A stretch of DNA of 64,000 nucleotides from Lepidostoma basale (GCA_022606425.2 JAHDVF020001468.1:930001-994000), one strand, 5' to 3'; positions 21,487 through 32,199 are shown, counted from the first letter of the stretch. Translations and numbers: made by a program. The notes: generated by a model not told the origin, from the letters alone.

Positions 21487-22570
21487 CGTCTAGAAATAAC
21501 ATTTCACAGTTGTCTCGAATCATCGGACAAGCGTTGATGTAAAATTGTATTACCGCCGCAGTGGGGAGGCTTCTGTTTCGGTTCGCGTTCCCGGTGTTGC
21601 TTGCTTTGTCTCCTCCGCTCAATCGTAAATCCAATTTATCCGCTTACTTGTATGGAACTCGATTATCGGGAAATGTGCCACTCTTCGGCTCCCCACCCGC
21701 CCTGGACGAGGATCGGCAAAATTGGGGATCGCTCCTCTCTACCAACACTCAATTAACTAAATCTATAAACGCCGATTCATCGTATTTATTTCATTACTTA
21801 TTCAATATCCTTATTTTGTTTTCGAATCATTTTCTTTATTAATGAAGTGGTTTTTGTTATGTCTATTTTATTCAAATAGTCAACATTACAATTTTCAAAA
21901 GCGTTAGTACGATTTAAAGAACTCCTCACTGTTGAATTGTACAAAAAAAATATGTAACGCCAAATCATTCAAAAATGTTCTAAAAGCACGTCTTAAGTTC
22001 GATTTTATTTATCTATTTAATTGAGAAATCTATTAGATATGATTGTTAATCATATTAAATTGGGGGCTGATCAATACAAAGCTTCCAAGTATCAAAAAGT
22101 CAAAAATGTATTTGTGATCCCAATTGGTGTTAAACCTAAAGGCTAATTAATAACAGTGCAAAGTGATTGAATAATATAGTGTAGTTCGAACTTAACCCGA
22201 CACCTGTGACGACAGTTTTTTCTCTTTTTCTTTGTTTTAAGTTAAACCACTTAGTATCTTTGTACAAACCAGCCTTCAATTCATTACAATCTTGACCCAT
22301 TTTATATAATTAACCTTGTTTTTTTGCTCATAGTCACTATTTCATATAATAAAACCTCCAGACAACAGACGTTGTCATCAATATTTAATACGAAGTTTTA
22401 CCTCGTTATTCATAAAATAATAAATTATTATTGATTTCTAACAGTTGTGGTTACCGACAGTAGTAATGCGCGAAAAAAATGCGATTGGGAAAATAAAGCA
22501 GTTAATAATCCATGCCATGAACAATAGTGCATCAAAGATTGTTATTCTTGTAATGTTATTTTTGTCTTTT
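21487..22570. other. Putative intron DNA, no gene seen
   Basis: Apart from a short fragment near 22340-22400 related to the 12344-12495 repeat arm, nothing is recognised. Confidence 0.45.
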
Positions 22571-22574
22571 TCGT

Positions 22575-22990
22575 CTTCTTCTTTGTGTATCATGCAGGGT
22601 CCCCTCGACGTCGACTATCACTTGAGAGTGCATGTCCCTGTTTTGTGCAGTTCTTAACAGTGCTTTGGCGGTTCTCATCCCTGTCTAATCACGCATCTTA
22701 CAGAGTCAGGAGTTCTGTCTTCTCCTCTACCTCTATGACCCTCTATTTTGCCCTTTATGATTATGTGCAACAGCTCGTACTTTTTTTCCTCTAAGCAGGT
22801 GCCACAAAAATAGGATACCTTCTGAACCTCGATGCCAGCCAGCAATTGTCTGACAACTCTTGCTCTTTGTAGCATTCTACGATGTATCCACATTTCGAAT
22901 GCCACTAACCTGTCCATAGTGCTGATTTTGAGGTTCAACTTCGTACAAGAACACCGGCCAAACAAAACACTTTAACCTTTCCTTCCCTGT
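22575..22990 (-). mobile_element. Non-LTR RT C-terminal fragment
   Basis: The minus strand encodes 'FGRCSCTKLNLKISTMDRLV' and 'AFEMWIHRRMLQRARVVRQL', a diverged copy of the family at 7845-8547. The 3' edge, TTCTTCTTC (GAA tail), is at about 22575. Confidence 0.7.
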
Positions 22991-24285
22991 GATGGGTATC
23001 TTCTGCACGTTGCTTCTAATAACCATCAATATCTCTATAAATATAATAAATACAAGTTTAAAATTTTATTTATTCCTCCATAATATATTTACGCATTGAT
23101 TAAAAAAATTATATTAATAGTAATCAAAATTTATCGGGTACAACGGAAGTATTTTGTGAACATCGGAAACAAAATTCGTAGCGCTGAGTGCGCGACACTA
23201 TATTCGCATCTCACTCTTGCATACTTCACTGATGAAGCGCGAGGAGCTCAATGTTGTCACTGCCCGGCAGTAGCTCTCGGGCTTGCAAACAGAGTGGATC
23301 TATGCCCGTCCCGTGAGCGTTGCCAGATGTTTTTAGCAAATAAATCTCAATTATTACAATTTTTTACTTCAATTATAATTAATTAAGGGGATTAGCTAAG
23401 AATGTTCTTATTTTCCGATTTAAAATCGCTAATTATTGATTGGGTACTGACTACCCAACACAGGAACGCGCGTTTTTATTTTAGCACCGTAAGAGAAAGG
23501 TTAACATCATTTGCCAGAGCTTTAAATTAAGATTTTGGTCTTATGGTCATGTAATCACAAAACCCCGATTCGTAGGGCATCCAAATCGTAGCTGAGCGTC
23601 ACGTATGTCGCATATCCAATTACTTATTAGCACCCGCGAGGGGTCGTTTGACAAATGTACTCGGATTCCAGTATGTACGCACAGCTTATTTCTCCTCTAT
23701 TTTCATTTACCACGACGTGTACGTAAATTCTAGTACGTGATTCCATCTCCGATTCTGTACTATCTGCTTCCGACACTAGAGAATTATTATTTATTTTTAC
23801 AGGCGTTCCCTTATCAGGAATACAAGAGGATTTATATTTACATACAATATGGACACCCTGACCCTGATATTATATTTCTTATTCGTTATTTATTATCATA
23901 TTCCGTTACCTATCCACTTTTAAATAGAAAACCCCTACAAGAGCTTTCGATTGCCACAGTTTCACTTTCAGTTCATGATAAAAGTAGAACATTGTTTCAT
24001 TGAATTTCGGAAATTTTAGAATTCGTTTATTCAAATTTTGTAGGAACAGTCTGTCAATAGTGGTGTTATTATTTTTATATTTATTTCATAGGTTTTTAAA
24101 TAAACCTCTGTATTGGGTTTCGCTCATTTATATTAAATTAGTTTCAGATGTTTTTTTTTGTTTTTATAAAAATTTGTAGGAATACATTTCTGTAACCAGT
24201 TGAGATTATTTTGATCTGTTAAGAGCTATCTTTATTAAATTATCTATGTTTTTAAAGATTTTTGCTTAGCGTATCTGGGGTTTGG
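22991..24285. other. Putative intron DNA, no gene seen
   Basis: AT-rich with scattered GC-richer patches (23190-23320, 23560-23660). No splice-consistent exon or known repeat is recognised. Confidence 0.45.
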
Positions 24286-24286
24286 G

Positions 24287-24600
24287 GTGGTTTTTCTTCT
24301 TCTTTTAATAGTTCTGACGATCTGTGTCACAGAAATTATGTCTCCTCGAATGATGAGGACCAGCTATCCCTCCATATCTTATGTGGTCTTCCAGGTGGAC
24401 GGTGTCCGGAGGGGATTTCGTAAGCGATTATATATGAGAGTTTGTCACTATCCATTCTGGCTACATGGTCCCTCCAGTACCTTCTTCTGGACTCTACCGA
24501 ATGATATCCTCTATTTCACATTGTTTTCTAATACATATCTGCATTACGGACACGATCTCGGAGAGTTTTTTTACATTAAGTTAGAGTATACTTCATGAAT
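24287..24600 (-). mobile_element. Probable non-LTR 3' fragment
   Basis: Starts with a TTCTTCTTC edge and has the base composition and layout of the other minus-strand RT 3' ends (for example GTCTTCCAGGTGGACGGTGT, an inverted 'RPPGRP'-type region). Decayed. Confidence 0.45.
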
Positions 24601-24659
24601 GCTTCTTCAATGAATTTGGTATTCAGTGTTTTATTCACGTAAATGACATTTTTTATACA

Positions 24660-24870
24660 TAAATTCTGCAATATTAGATATCCGCAGTTTATCCACTTGA
24701 ATGCAGCAACTCACACTATCACGAAATATGTCGACCTCTGAGGCGACCCGATTAAGCAATGAGATTGCTCTACCCAGAGGCATTACTATTGGTAAGTTGG
24801 TTCTGCAGTGCGGTAAATAAAATAATCTGTGCTGTCTTACATTAAAAGCCCAAATTGCATCCAATGTACT
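24660..24870 (-). mobile_element. Non-LTR ORF2 C-terminus, 'LNR...DIFRDS' type
   Basis: The minus strand encodes 'AFNVRQHRLFYLPHCRTNLP', 'IVMPLGRAISLLNRVASEVD' and 'IFRDSVS'. It parallels 15215-15410. The pattern resembles the C-terminus of jockey-type elements; this is an inference. Confidence 0.6.
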
Positions 24871-25695
24871 AGTAAAGATGTTAGGCTTAATAATAAATCA
24901 ATTTGTATTATTTTCTCATTATAATGTTTTCCGTATTTAACCGCCCTACCTTTGAGTTATTTTCCGAGAAACGTGCAAAAAAAGCAGTTATTTTAACAAT
25001 GAAATTTATTTTTAATTATATATATATATATTTTTTAAACTACGAAACGTCAAATACTCGGTCGCACACTTCGCTTGCCCCTTGTAAAACTATCATATTT
25101 ATGAAGACTTGTACTCGAATGTTGTTGGCACACGCGCGTATCCCTAACAGTTTGTACTTTTTAGGTAAATTACTTTTTCTCAAGAGCGTACGTGATACGC
25201 GATAGCACAGAATGGTACAGTCACAGTGAACGTATCACGTACGTTCAAATACGTAGGGTGGTTAAAATAATGATAAAAATCTCCTAAGATAATTTTCATG
25301 TAAATATATTATACCGTCATTATTTTTTATTCATGCCGCGGTAGTAAATGCCCTGCTATATTAAAAAGTTTCCGTTTCCCGAAATATCTCATAAAATATA
25401 ATGAATCATGATCCAATTAAAATCCGCCAACACTTTGACATTTGTGCCAAGTATTTTTCCCTGGATTTATTCAAACTTTGACATCCGGGCCAATCCAGCG
25501 GAGAAGTGTGCCTTTGTGCCTCCAGTGGCGGAGGGCGACAGGGCCGGCGCGAGGTATTTAGCTCGCTAACTGCGGTATTTAGCTCGATAACATACCATTC
25601 CAGTGTGTCTCCTAGAATGTTTGAATAGAACAGTTGTTGGCAAACTCATTAGTTAAAAGGGACAAATATTATAAGTACAGAGCTTTAAATTTCGG
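24871..25695. other. Putative intron DNA, no gene seen
   Basis: Contains a local direct repeat of GGTATTTAGCTCG (about 25553 and 25575). Nothing else is recognised. Confidence 0.45.
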
Positions 25696-25699
25696 TCAA

Positions 25700-26040
25700 A
25701 ACTTCTTCTTCTTTCTGTGTTCTGTCAGTTCTCCCCAACGTTGACTATCACCCTTGATTATAGTGATGACCTGGGGAAAAATATCCAGAGTGGTATCCCC
25801 TTGCCTTCTCTGGAGGATTTTCTGTCGGGGTTACATTCCCTTAGCTGGGTGTATCCAGTTTTATGGCGCTGGAAGCTCGCCATTCGTCCTCTCTCTATCT
25901 GTTATGGCACTGAGTAATATGAGCCACATTGCCCGGGGTTCGCGGGGTCTTTAAAAAGACATCTCGTGGACGCTAGAGATTTGGACTTGATAGTAGTGTT
26001 GCTGTTGTAAATGCAACATGGCGCCTTACGACATTTTGTT
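25700..26040 (-). mobile_element. Non-LTR 3'-end repeat, twin of 6735-7055
   Basis: Nearly identical to 6735-7055 from TTCTTCTTCTTTCTGTGT to CTTACGACATTTTGT. The right edge abuts the hammerhead-like motif at 26049-26090. Confidence 0.7.
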
Positions 26041-26048
26041 ACAGTAAA

Positions 26049-26090
26049 CACCTGATGATGTCAACATAGGTTGACGAAACAGCTGCCGCG
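26049..26090 (+). ncRNA. Hammerhead-like ribozyme motif, ACAGCTG type
   Basis: Order on the plus strand: core CTGATGA (26052-26058), one extra T (26059), helix II GTCAAC (26060-26065), loop ATAG, helix II GTTGAC (26070-26075), GAAA (26076-26079), then CAGCTGCC (26080-26087). With A79 this nearly gives the palindrome ACAGCTGT. Helix II has six perfect pairs. Helix I is weak: C51-G88 and C49-G90 around a mismatch. Related to 31563-31606 with a compensatory change in helix II. Activity is untested, and the extra base after the core A departs from the strict consensus. Confidence 0.6.
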
Positions 26091-26482
26091 AAAAATAAAA
26101 ATACAATTGTGATACATTAAAACAATTTTTTTTTAAATTTAACTGTTTATAATGTTAAAGTATCATAGTGTTTCGGCCAAAACAATGGACTATTTAAAAA
26201 TTATCGTATTTAAAGTAATCAATGTCTCTACATTTCATTGAAAGGTTTCATAAAATCCGGTTTTTATTGCGATTTTTGATTACATGCACGATTCCAGGTT
26301 CTCATAACTAAAATAAAAATGCATTTTACGAGTAAATATGCCCTTCGTGCAAGAGCCACACTCACGTAACCAAAGAGCCATGCCGTTTGCCGACCACTGG
26401 AATAGAACATCACACTTCTATCCCGACTTATTTCCTGCTCTTTCTCTGCAATGAAATGATTATGCATTTAATTTACATATTA

Positions 26483-26655
26483 CTGGATGGTTGGTTTAAG
26501 GGACAGATCGCTTGGCTCTTGATGTAAAGGACATGGGATCCACGACCAGATTTCTTTTTCATATTGATAAACTATTTTCTGCTCATATCGGATATATTAT
26601 AATAAATTCTAATGAGAAATTGATTTAAATCCTTGGCGATAGTCTTTTAAAATAT
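26483..26655 (+). mobile_element. Degraded tRNA-type SINE
   Basis: Second copy of the 48658-48835 family: GATCGCTTGGCTCTTGATG, ACTATTTTCTGCTCATATCG, TAAATCCTTGGCGATAGTCTTTT near its end. The B box is mutated. Confidence 0.75.
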
Positions 26656-26894
26656 ATGGCAAAGGCGTGACAAATATAAGCAATGTGATAAAGTGTTGTT
26701 ATACAATATGTCATGTACCTAACAGAATCTCTAGTCTTCATCAAAATTAAATAATGAATATTGAAATAATATTTTTTAAATGAATATTTTCTCAAAAAAA
26801 TATATTCAGTTTTAGTACCCTCATTCTTGTAGATTCAACTGGTTTCAGTGGCCCGCTGTCATTGTCTTGTTGTTTAATTTTATTTGTACTTCAT

Positions 26895-27020
26895 CCTAGA
26901 AGTCGGGAGAATCAACGTGCATGTATGACTTGTAGTAGAAGTGAAGAAGCTAGAGATGTGTGTCAGGATAGAGTTGTGTGGCGATCCATTATTTCTGCCT
27001 ACCCTTCTGAAGAAACGGTT
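26895..27020 (+). mobile_element. Fragment of (TTAG)n-tailed non-LTR family
   Basis: GTCGGGAGAATCAACGTGCA, GTGTGTCAGGATAGAGTTGT and TTTCTGCCTACCC match the 3' region of the family (compare 35700-35820). Confidence 0.65.
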
Positions 27021-27103
27021 CATATTATATAAATTATACGTACATATTAACAAGTTTAATTCAATTGTATGTCGCACAACAAATTTTTTTTTTCTTGAAT
27101 AAT

Positions 27104-27438
27104 AATTAAATAAAACGATGTTTTTTAACTACTTCCACTTTTGTCTTTATTTCAACAGCGACTGGTTTCGCCAGATTCGCTGGCATCGTCATACTGGTGA
27201 CACTATTGCAAACCGAGTCCTTTTACATACGTACAGATCAGGGGTAGTAAACATGATTCTGTACAAAAATAATCTTCAAATATTTATGTAAAATTTACTG
27301 AATTTAAATATTGGTATTACAGGTATTCAAGAAGATTTATATTCAATACAATGGATTTAATTTTTTTCTGGCGAAACCGGCCGCTGTCGAAATAAAGACA
27401 AAAGTGGAAGCAGTTAAAAAACATCGTTTTATTTAATT
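27104..27438. mobile_element. Foldback element with hammerhead-bearing arms
   Basis: Arms at 27104-27175 and 27367-27438 are about 72 bp and almost perfectly inverted. They start AATTAAATAAAACGATG and run to the GAAACC box. Each arm ends internally in the GGCGAAACC(A/G)G box of a hammerhead-like motif. The left arm continues into a complete motif (27156-27196), while the right has lost its 5' half. A degraded copy lies at 43396-43510. Confidence 0.8.
27156..27196 (-). ncRNA. Hammerhead-like ribozyme motif, best helix I
   Basis: Read from 27196 downward: helix I CAGT, core ATGACGA, extra T, helix II GCCAG, loop CGAAT, helix II CTGGC, GAAA, CCAGTC, helix I GCTG. Helix I pairs four for four (one T-G wobble) and helix II five for five. 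The core has two changes from CTGATGA (C to A, T to C), so this copy may be inactive. The opposite arm carries ACCGGC where this one has ACCAGT, pointing to an ancestral palindromic ACCGGT. Confidence 0.6.
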
Positions 27439-27499
27439 AGTATTTAAAATGAACTTCCATCAAGAGATTTCAGTAAAATCATTTGATTATCATATTTTT

Positions 27500-27685
27500 C
27501 TTGTTCATGAAAGAATCTTCGGGAGATGCCTATTGGTGGCGATGAGGTTCGCAACCCATCATACCGCGTCTCCCGCGGAGCGAAAAGAGAAGGATGGAGT
27601 GCCGCATCAGTAAAAGTGTGACAGTCCATTCTTTCTGCCTACCCTTTCGGGGAGACGGCGTGATGGTTAGTTAGTTATGAAAGAA
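27500..27685 (+). mobile_element. 3' end of (TTAG)n-tailed non-LTR family
   Basis: Ends CTACCCTTTCGGGGAGACGG, CGTGATGGTTAGTTAGTTA. Matches 16722-16895 in the opposite orientation. This pair shares an upstream block (GGTGGCGATGAGGTTCGCAA) not seen in the other copies, suggesting a subfamily. Confidence 0.8.
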
Positions 27686-27689
27686 TCTT

Positions 27690-28200
27690 TTGAAAAATAA
27701 TTCAAGTGTCGCCACTGGCAGATTATATGAATGTGTAGGGTGTAGGTATCGCCGGATAGGGGGATTGTGTCGGTGGGTTTCCCGGCAGCCCGACCCTCCC
27801 ATTCTAATGCCGGCTCTTCGTTTTCCAAAATGTCGGCCGCAGAACGTTCGTAATATAAGGGTGCAACTAGTGCTTATTCTGCTGTTACATTTTTTTATCA
27901 GGTATTATGAATTTTGTTACGATTAATTTTTTGGTATGAAGTTTTTTTGGAAATATTTATTTTGTTTACATTCACACATTCATCATAAAATCTTGGTGGT
28001 TACACGTTTTGTGTTTCACGTGCTGAAATATACTTTAAAAAAACATTGCTCCGTTTCTATGCAGGAGATGGATTAGTGGATTCATGTAGAGAGTATAGTA
28101 TACACATCTCCAACTCATCAACATTCGCACAACGTATCATATACGCGCGTCATTTTTCAGACAATTTAAATTTTAATAAATTGTTCACTGAAGCAATATC
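27690..28200. other. Putative intron DNA, no gene seen
   Basis: Contains a GC-richer patch at 27730-27850 without exon features. Confidence 0.4.
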
Positions 28201-28204
28201 AATC

Positions 28205-28520
28205 AAATAAAGTTTCTTCTCCTTCTTCTTCTTCCTCAGCCTATCCCCGTCCACTCCTGGACAAAGGCCTCCTCCATTCGCTTCCATGTCATACTGTCCT
28301 TTGCAGACTGTATCCAGGTTATTCCGACGTGTCTGTTCAGATCATCCTTCCACCGTAGTTGCGGTCGCCCTGCGCCTCTCTTTGCCGTCCACGGTCTCCA
28401 AGTCAGCAGTCTTCTTGTCCACTTTTCATCTGAGCTTCTGTCCACGTGACCTGCCCATTGCCATTTTAGAGTCGCCATCTGGTGGATGATGTCAGTGATC
28501 TTTGTTTTTTCTCCCACCGT
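28205..28520 (-). mobile_element. Non-LTR RT C-terminal fragment, 'WAGHV' family
   Basis: Minus-strand frame 28517-28236 encodes 'ATLKWQWAGHVDRSSDEKWT', 'GAGRPQLRWKDDLNRHVG' and 'MEEAFVQEWTGIG'. This is the familiar end of an endonuclease/RT ORF. A TTCTTCTTC edge at 28215-28232 is the (GAA)n tail. Paralogous to 36655-37115. Confidence 0.85.
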
Positions 28521-29157
28521 ATCGTTTCTGACTGTTCAAAATTCTTAATCTTTCTCGATTTGTGCTTCGTTTACATTTCAAATTCTTGTTATTATTTTCG
28601 TGGTTCCAAACTGATCAAGTGGTTATTTTATTAATTTGTTTATAACGCTTTTCTCCGTACTACATTATCTTTTCAATTTGGTTAATAATTACACCTTATA
28701 CCACTGTTATGCCTGTAGTTTTCTATCTATTAATTATTAATCAAAGACAACTTAAATATAATTTATACGTAATAATAGAAGATACTAATAATGTTCTATT
28801 TTTCATGCAATTTTACACACTCAAAACATTTTAAATATATTTTTGCTCATCAAATGTGATAACTACGACTCGTACTTTAAATGCGGTCGCAGATGTATGT
28901 ACATATTACGTCTATGGAACCCGCATTTGACTAGTTTTAATACCGCAATGTCGCGATAAATATTCTCAATTTCTTTTGGATGAACGAATTTGAAAATGTT
29001 TGAGTTGAGATTTATTACACTTGATATTAATTCCATCGATTATCAAATAAATGCAAATTTTGAAAGAAAAAAGAGTTATTTGAATCGTGTCTTTCTCAAG
29101 CTTTCAACTCAATATTTTCTTCCGAATTCAGCCGTGTTTTCTACATTTGAGTTTATT
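28521..29157. other. AT-rich putative intron DNA, no gene seen
   Basis: The 28920-29160 part is repeated at 31070-31300 (for example TTCTTTTGGATGAACGAAT versus TTCCTTTGGTAGAACGAATG) and belongs to the same element as the hammerhead-like motifs that follow in both places. Confidence 0.55.
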
Positions 29158-29200
29158 TCTCGATACGTTTCGAACGTTTAATACCTTCGATATCTAGAAG
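29158..29200 (-). ncRNA. Degraded hammerhead-like motif, ACGTAT type
   Basis: From 29200 downward: a decayed core (AGATATC), a hairpin from GAAGGT, then GAAACGTATC and GAG. The paralogue at 31304-31343 has CCGATATC in the same place. Confidence 0.4.
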
Positions 29201-29386
29201 TCGACATAAACTAAAACGTTTATCATTGTTTTAATAATGAAGGTATAATATCTTCAAAACGTCAAAAAAATAATTAACTCAGACAAAACGTGTCATTCCA
29301 ATAAAATGATGAGAAACTTATAAAAAAAATTGCGCTCATAATTTTTTTAAAACTTAAGGCATTAACACTGTGGAATGTCCACAATA

Positions 29387-29650
29387 ATATAAGGATGAAT
29401 TGTATCTCAATTGAGACGAAGATGTAAATTGTTTTCTGGGAACAGAATGTGGTGGCCGAGACGCTTTCAGGACTTATGACCTGTCATTGGTTGGGTTGAG
29501 CGATCGCTTTATGTTTAACAACATTCCCCATTCCGCCTTTCTTATGACCACCACGTCTGAATTTTTTTTTGGAATTTGTATATATACTAAAATCCCATGC
29601 TTATCTTTACATTTTTATGTTCACTCTACACTAGCGTCGTCTATTATATA
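29387..29650 (-). mobile_element. SINE-like retroposon, 'GATACAATTAA' family
   Basis: Reverse copy of 5140-5395: AATTGTATCTCAATTGAGAC, ACAACATTCCCCATTCCGCC, then GTTCACTCTACACTAGCGTC at the right (head) end. Confidence 0.8.
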
Positions 29651-29701
29651 ATATTTGTTTATTAATTAAAACACTGTTTATTCCACTTGTGAGTTTATTT
29701 T

Positions 29702-29742
29702 TCTGGACATATTTCGAAGGTTTTACACCTTCGTCATCGGAA
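29702..29742 (-). ncRNA. Hammerhead-like ribozyme motif, six-pair helix II
   Basis: From 29740 downward: core CCGATGA (29740-29734), extra C (29733), helix II GAAGGT (29732-29727), loop GTAAA, helix II ACCTTC (29721-29716), GAAA (29715-29712), TATGTC (29711-29706). Helix II pairs perfectly. The GAAA is followed by TATGTC where sister copies read ACATGTC- or ACGTATC-like sequence. Helix I is not convincing here. Confidence 0.55.
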
Positions 29743-29984
29743 AAATGATATACATGGTGATGGTTATACAAAAATTTGCTTTGAATTAGAGTAATTATCT
29801 TTAAGTGGTGAATGCACGCGATTTAATACTAGTTCACCGTCATAAAAAAAAATCGATCGGCTTTACTTTTCATAAGATTAATAAAGTACAGACCCGCGAT
29901 TATAACAGAGAAACCTTAGACATCTACGAAGAGATAGTATTTGTGCTGAAAAGAGGATTATATTGCATGAAAGGACGTATTGTT

Positions 29985-30125
29985 TGGAAAACTCTGCCGA
30001 GCGGGTGGGCGGTGGACGGGGGTGGGGCGGTCAATATCTGTCAGAATTAGGGGAGGGAAGGGGCACCCAGGCCCACGCTCCCGCACCAGGCCGAGATGAT
30101 TCTCTCGGACCACTCTGGGTTGAAT
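29985..30125. other. GC-rich patch in putative intron
   Basis: About 140 bp of G-rich then C-rich sequence (for example GGGCGGTGGACGGGGGTGGG) in AT-rich surroundings. No splice-consistent exon; function unknown. Confidence 0.35.
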
Positions 30126-30294
30126 TCATTTTTGTGTGCCTAGCTAATTGCTCTGTGTAATCACGAAAAAAGATAATAACTATGTAACATCGAAGTAATC
30201 TAATCTCTATTTTTTTTACGTTATTTCCATCCCAATTAAAGTAATCTTTGCTATATAAAAGAAGTAAACTTTGCAAATTGTTTCCTACCGCATT

Positions 30295-30890
30295 TTGAAT
30301 AATGAAAGAGTCATTAAGATGGTTTTATACTCATGGAAAGTATGAATGAATACAGGAGGGTGATAAAAGTATGTGTGAACTACGTAAACGAACTAGAAAT
30401 AGATGTACTCGTAGACCGAGGAAAACGTGTCACGATCAAATCAATCAAATATTAAATGTCGGTTATCTAAGGAGTCGGAGAAATCGACGTGCGTGCATGA
30501 GACGATGTATTATTATTATTATTATTTTGTTGAATCGCTCTTTTACATCATGACAGCATGAGCCAAATCGATGTAAAGGGCATTAAAGCTATCATTGTGA
30601 TTCTCGTGACATTTGATAGGTAGCTAATCTATCGCCATTTTATTGTCACTTTAATTCGACACCAGACCAATGACAGTGTGACAATCACACTGCCCTCGCC
30701 GGGAATCGAACCCGGAAACTTCGGGGTGGCAGTCAATGCACTTACCACTCGGCCACGAAGGTCGTCGAACATGTTTGAATGTAGAGGAAGGGAGAAAAGT
30801 ATGTTAGATCAGAACAATGTGGTAGTTCATAATTTCTGCTACCTCTTCGGGGAGACGGTGTGATGGTTAGTTAGTTAGTTAGTTAGCATT
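30295..30890 (+). mobile_element. (TTAG)n-tailed non-LTR copy split by a SINE
   Basis: The retrotransposon 3' region runs 30295-30511 (GTAGACCGAGGAAAACGTGT, GAAATCGACGTGCGTGCATG). It resumes at about 30770 (CATGTTTGAATGTAGAGGAA) and ends GGAGACGGTGTGATGG plus four TTAG units at 30865-30887. The interruption is the SINE at 30512-30769, so the SINE is younger. Confidence 0.85.
30512..30769 (-). mobile_element. Near-full-length tRNA-derived SINE
   Basis: Reverse copy of 33622-33885. At its right end the minus strand reads GGTTCGATTCCCGGC as a B box, with the A-box region TGGCCGAGTGGTAAGTGC about 35 bases before it. The left end is an (ATT)n tail running into TTTTGTTGAATCGCTC. Confidence 0.9.
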
Positions 30891-31303
30891 TTAAATAACT
30901 ATTTCTTGTTTTTTAATATTTCATTTTTATTAGATTTATTCTTCCTATTCTTCTCCCGGCGGCGGTTTTATTATAGCATTTGAGATAACGAGTCAGTGAG
31001 ATTCAAGGCTACTTCGGTGACTCTACGGTGCCGTTACGGTCACTGCGCAGTGTGAATGGACCTTAATACCACAATGTCGTGGCGCTCTCCTTTGAATTAA
31101 TATTCTCAATTTCCTTTGGTAGAACGAATGCGAAGATTTTTGAATTGAGATTATTATACTTAATAGTGATTCCATCGATAATCAAATAAATGCATATTTT
31201 GAAAAAAAAAATAGTTATTTAAATCGTGTCTTTCTTAAGCTTTCAACTCAATATTTTCTTCTGAATTTTAATTCAGCCGTGTTTTCTACATTTAAGTTTA
31301 TTT
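30891..31303. other. Putative intron DNA with repeat related to 28920-29160
   Basis: No gene. The 31070-31300 part is a second copy of the repeat described at 28521-29157. Confidence 0.5.
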
Positions 31304-31343
31304 CTCGATACGTTTCGAAGATGTTGTACCTTTGATATCGGGA
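31304..31343 (-). ncRNA. Degraded hammerhead-like motif, ACGTAT type
   Basis: Paralogue of 29158-29200. From 31343 downward: CCGATATC, a partly paired hairpin, GAAACGTATC and GAG. Helix II has decayed. Confidence 0.4.
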
Positions 31344-31562
31344 AAACGGTATAAACGTTTATCGTTTTTTTTTAATAATGAAGGTATAATATCTTCAAAA
31401 CGTCAAAAAAATTAGCTCAAAGTGGGAAAAACGACACGTCATTCCAATAAAATGAAATTAAACTTCCAGAAAACAAACGTTTTGATTTTTATTTAATTAT
31501 TTTAGTGTTAAAATTTTTAACACTGTTATGATATCACAATTTTTATTATTCGCGTTTTGAGT

Positions 31563-31606
31563 GTCGCGACAGCTATTTCGCCAACCGATGTTGGCATCAT
31601 CAGGTG
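31563..31606 (-). ncRNA. Hammerhead-like ribozyme motif, canonical CTGATGA core
   Basis: From 31606 downward: CAC, core CTGATGA (31603-31597), extra T (31596), helix II GCCAAC (31595-31590), loop ATCG, helix II GTTGGC (31585-31580), GAAA (31579-31576), TAGCTGTC (31575-31568), GCGAC. Helix II is perfect over six pairs. Compared with 26049-26090, the second pair is C-G here and T-A there, a compensatory change. Helix I starts with a C-G pair, then a mismatch, then C-G. Confidence 0.65.
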
Positions 31607-31620
31607 TTACAAACAACGAG

Positions 31621-32199
31621 TTGTTATAATTCTACTCACTCGTTAAATAAAATATTTATTAACATTTATCAATAAATTGGATAATAATAGTTAGAATGAT
31701 TTTGTTTAAAGTTAATTATATTTTAATTGGGTACTTAATTTGGCAGTTCACTAATCTGCATTGTGCATTTATTTATACTCTTGTTAAAACTCTTGTAACG
31801 TTAAACATTTGTATGAAGAATTTCAAATGAGTTGCGGAAATTAATTATTTCTCACTTGTTCCACAGCATCACGAAATACGGTTTTGTGTATCGTATTATG
31901 TGCGAAAGGATTAACCTAACCAAATTGACCTCCCGATAAAACCCGCCGTCGGCTATTTTGAACCCATTACAAAATGAAATAGAGTATTAATAAATGTCTT
32001 ATATAAATATTTATTGTTTCTTTAACAATTGTGTGAAACTCCATATTAACCTTTAAACGCCCGTGCGCCGCGTATAATAAAGGTAGCCCACTGCCCAAGC
32101 AAATATTCGCCCGACTTGCGACCTACGCGTAGCTGTTATAAAAATAAATATGTCCCTAAAATTAGTCATTTATCAAAATAAAAGATTGTTTATAATTTA
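31621..32199. other. Putative intron DNA, no gene seen
   Basis: AT-rich; a GC-richer patch lies at 32045-32125. No feature is recognised. Confidence 0.45.
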
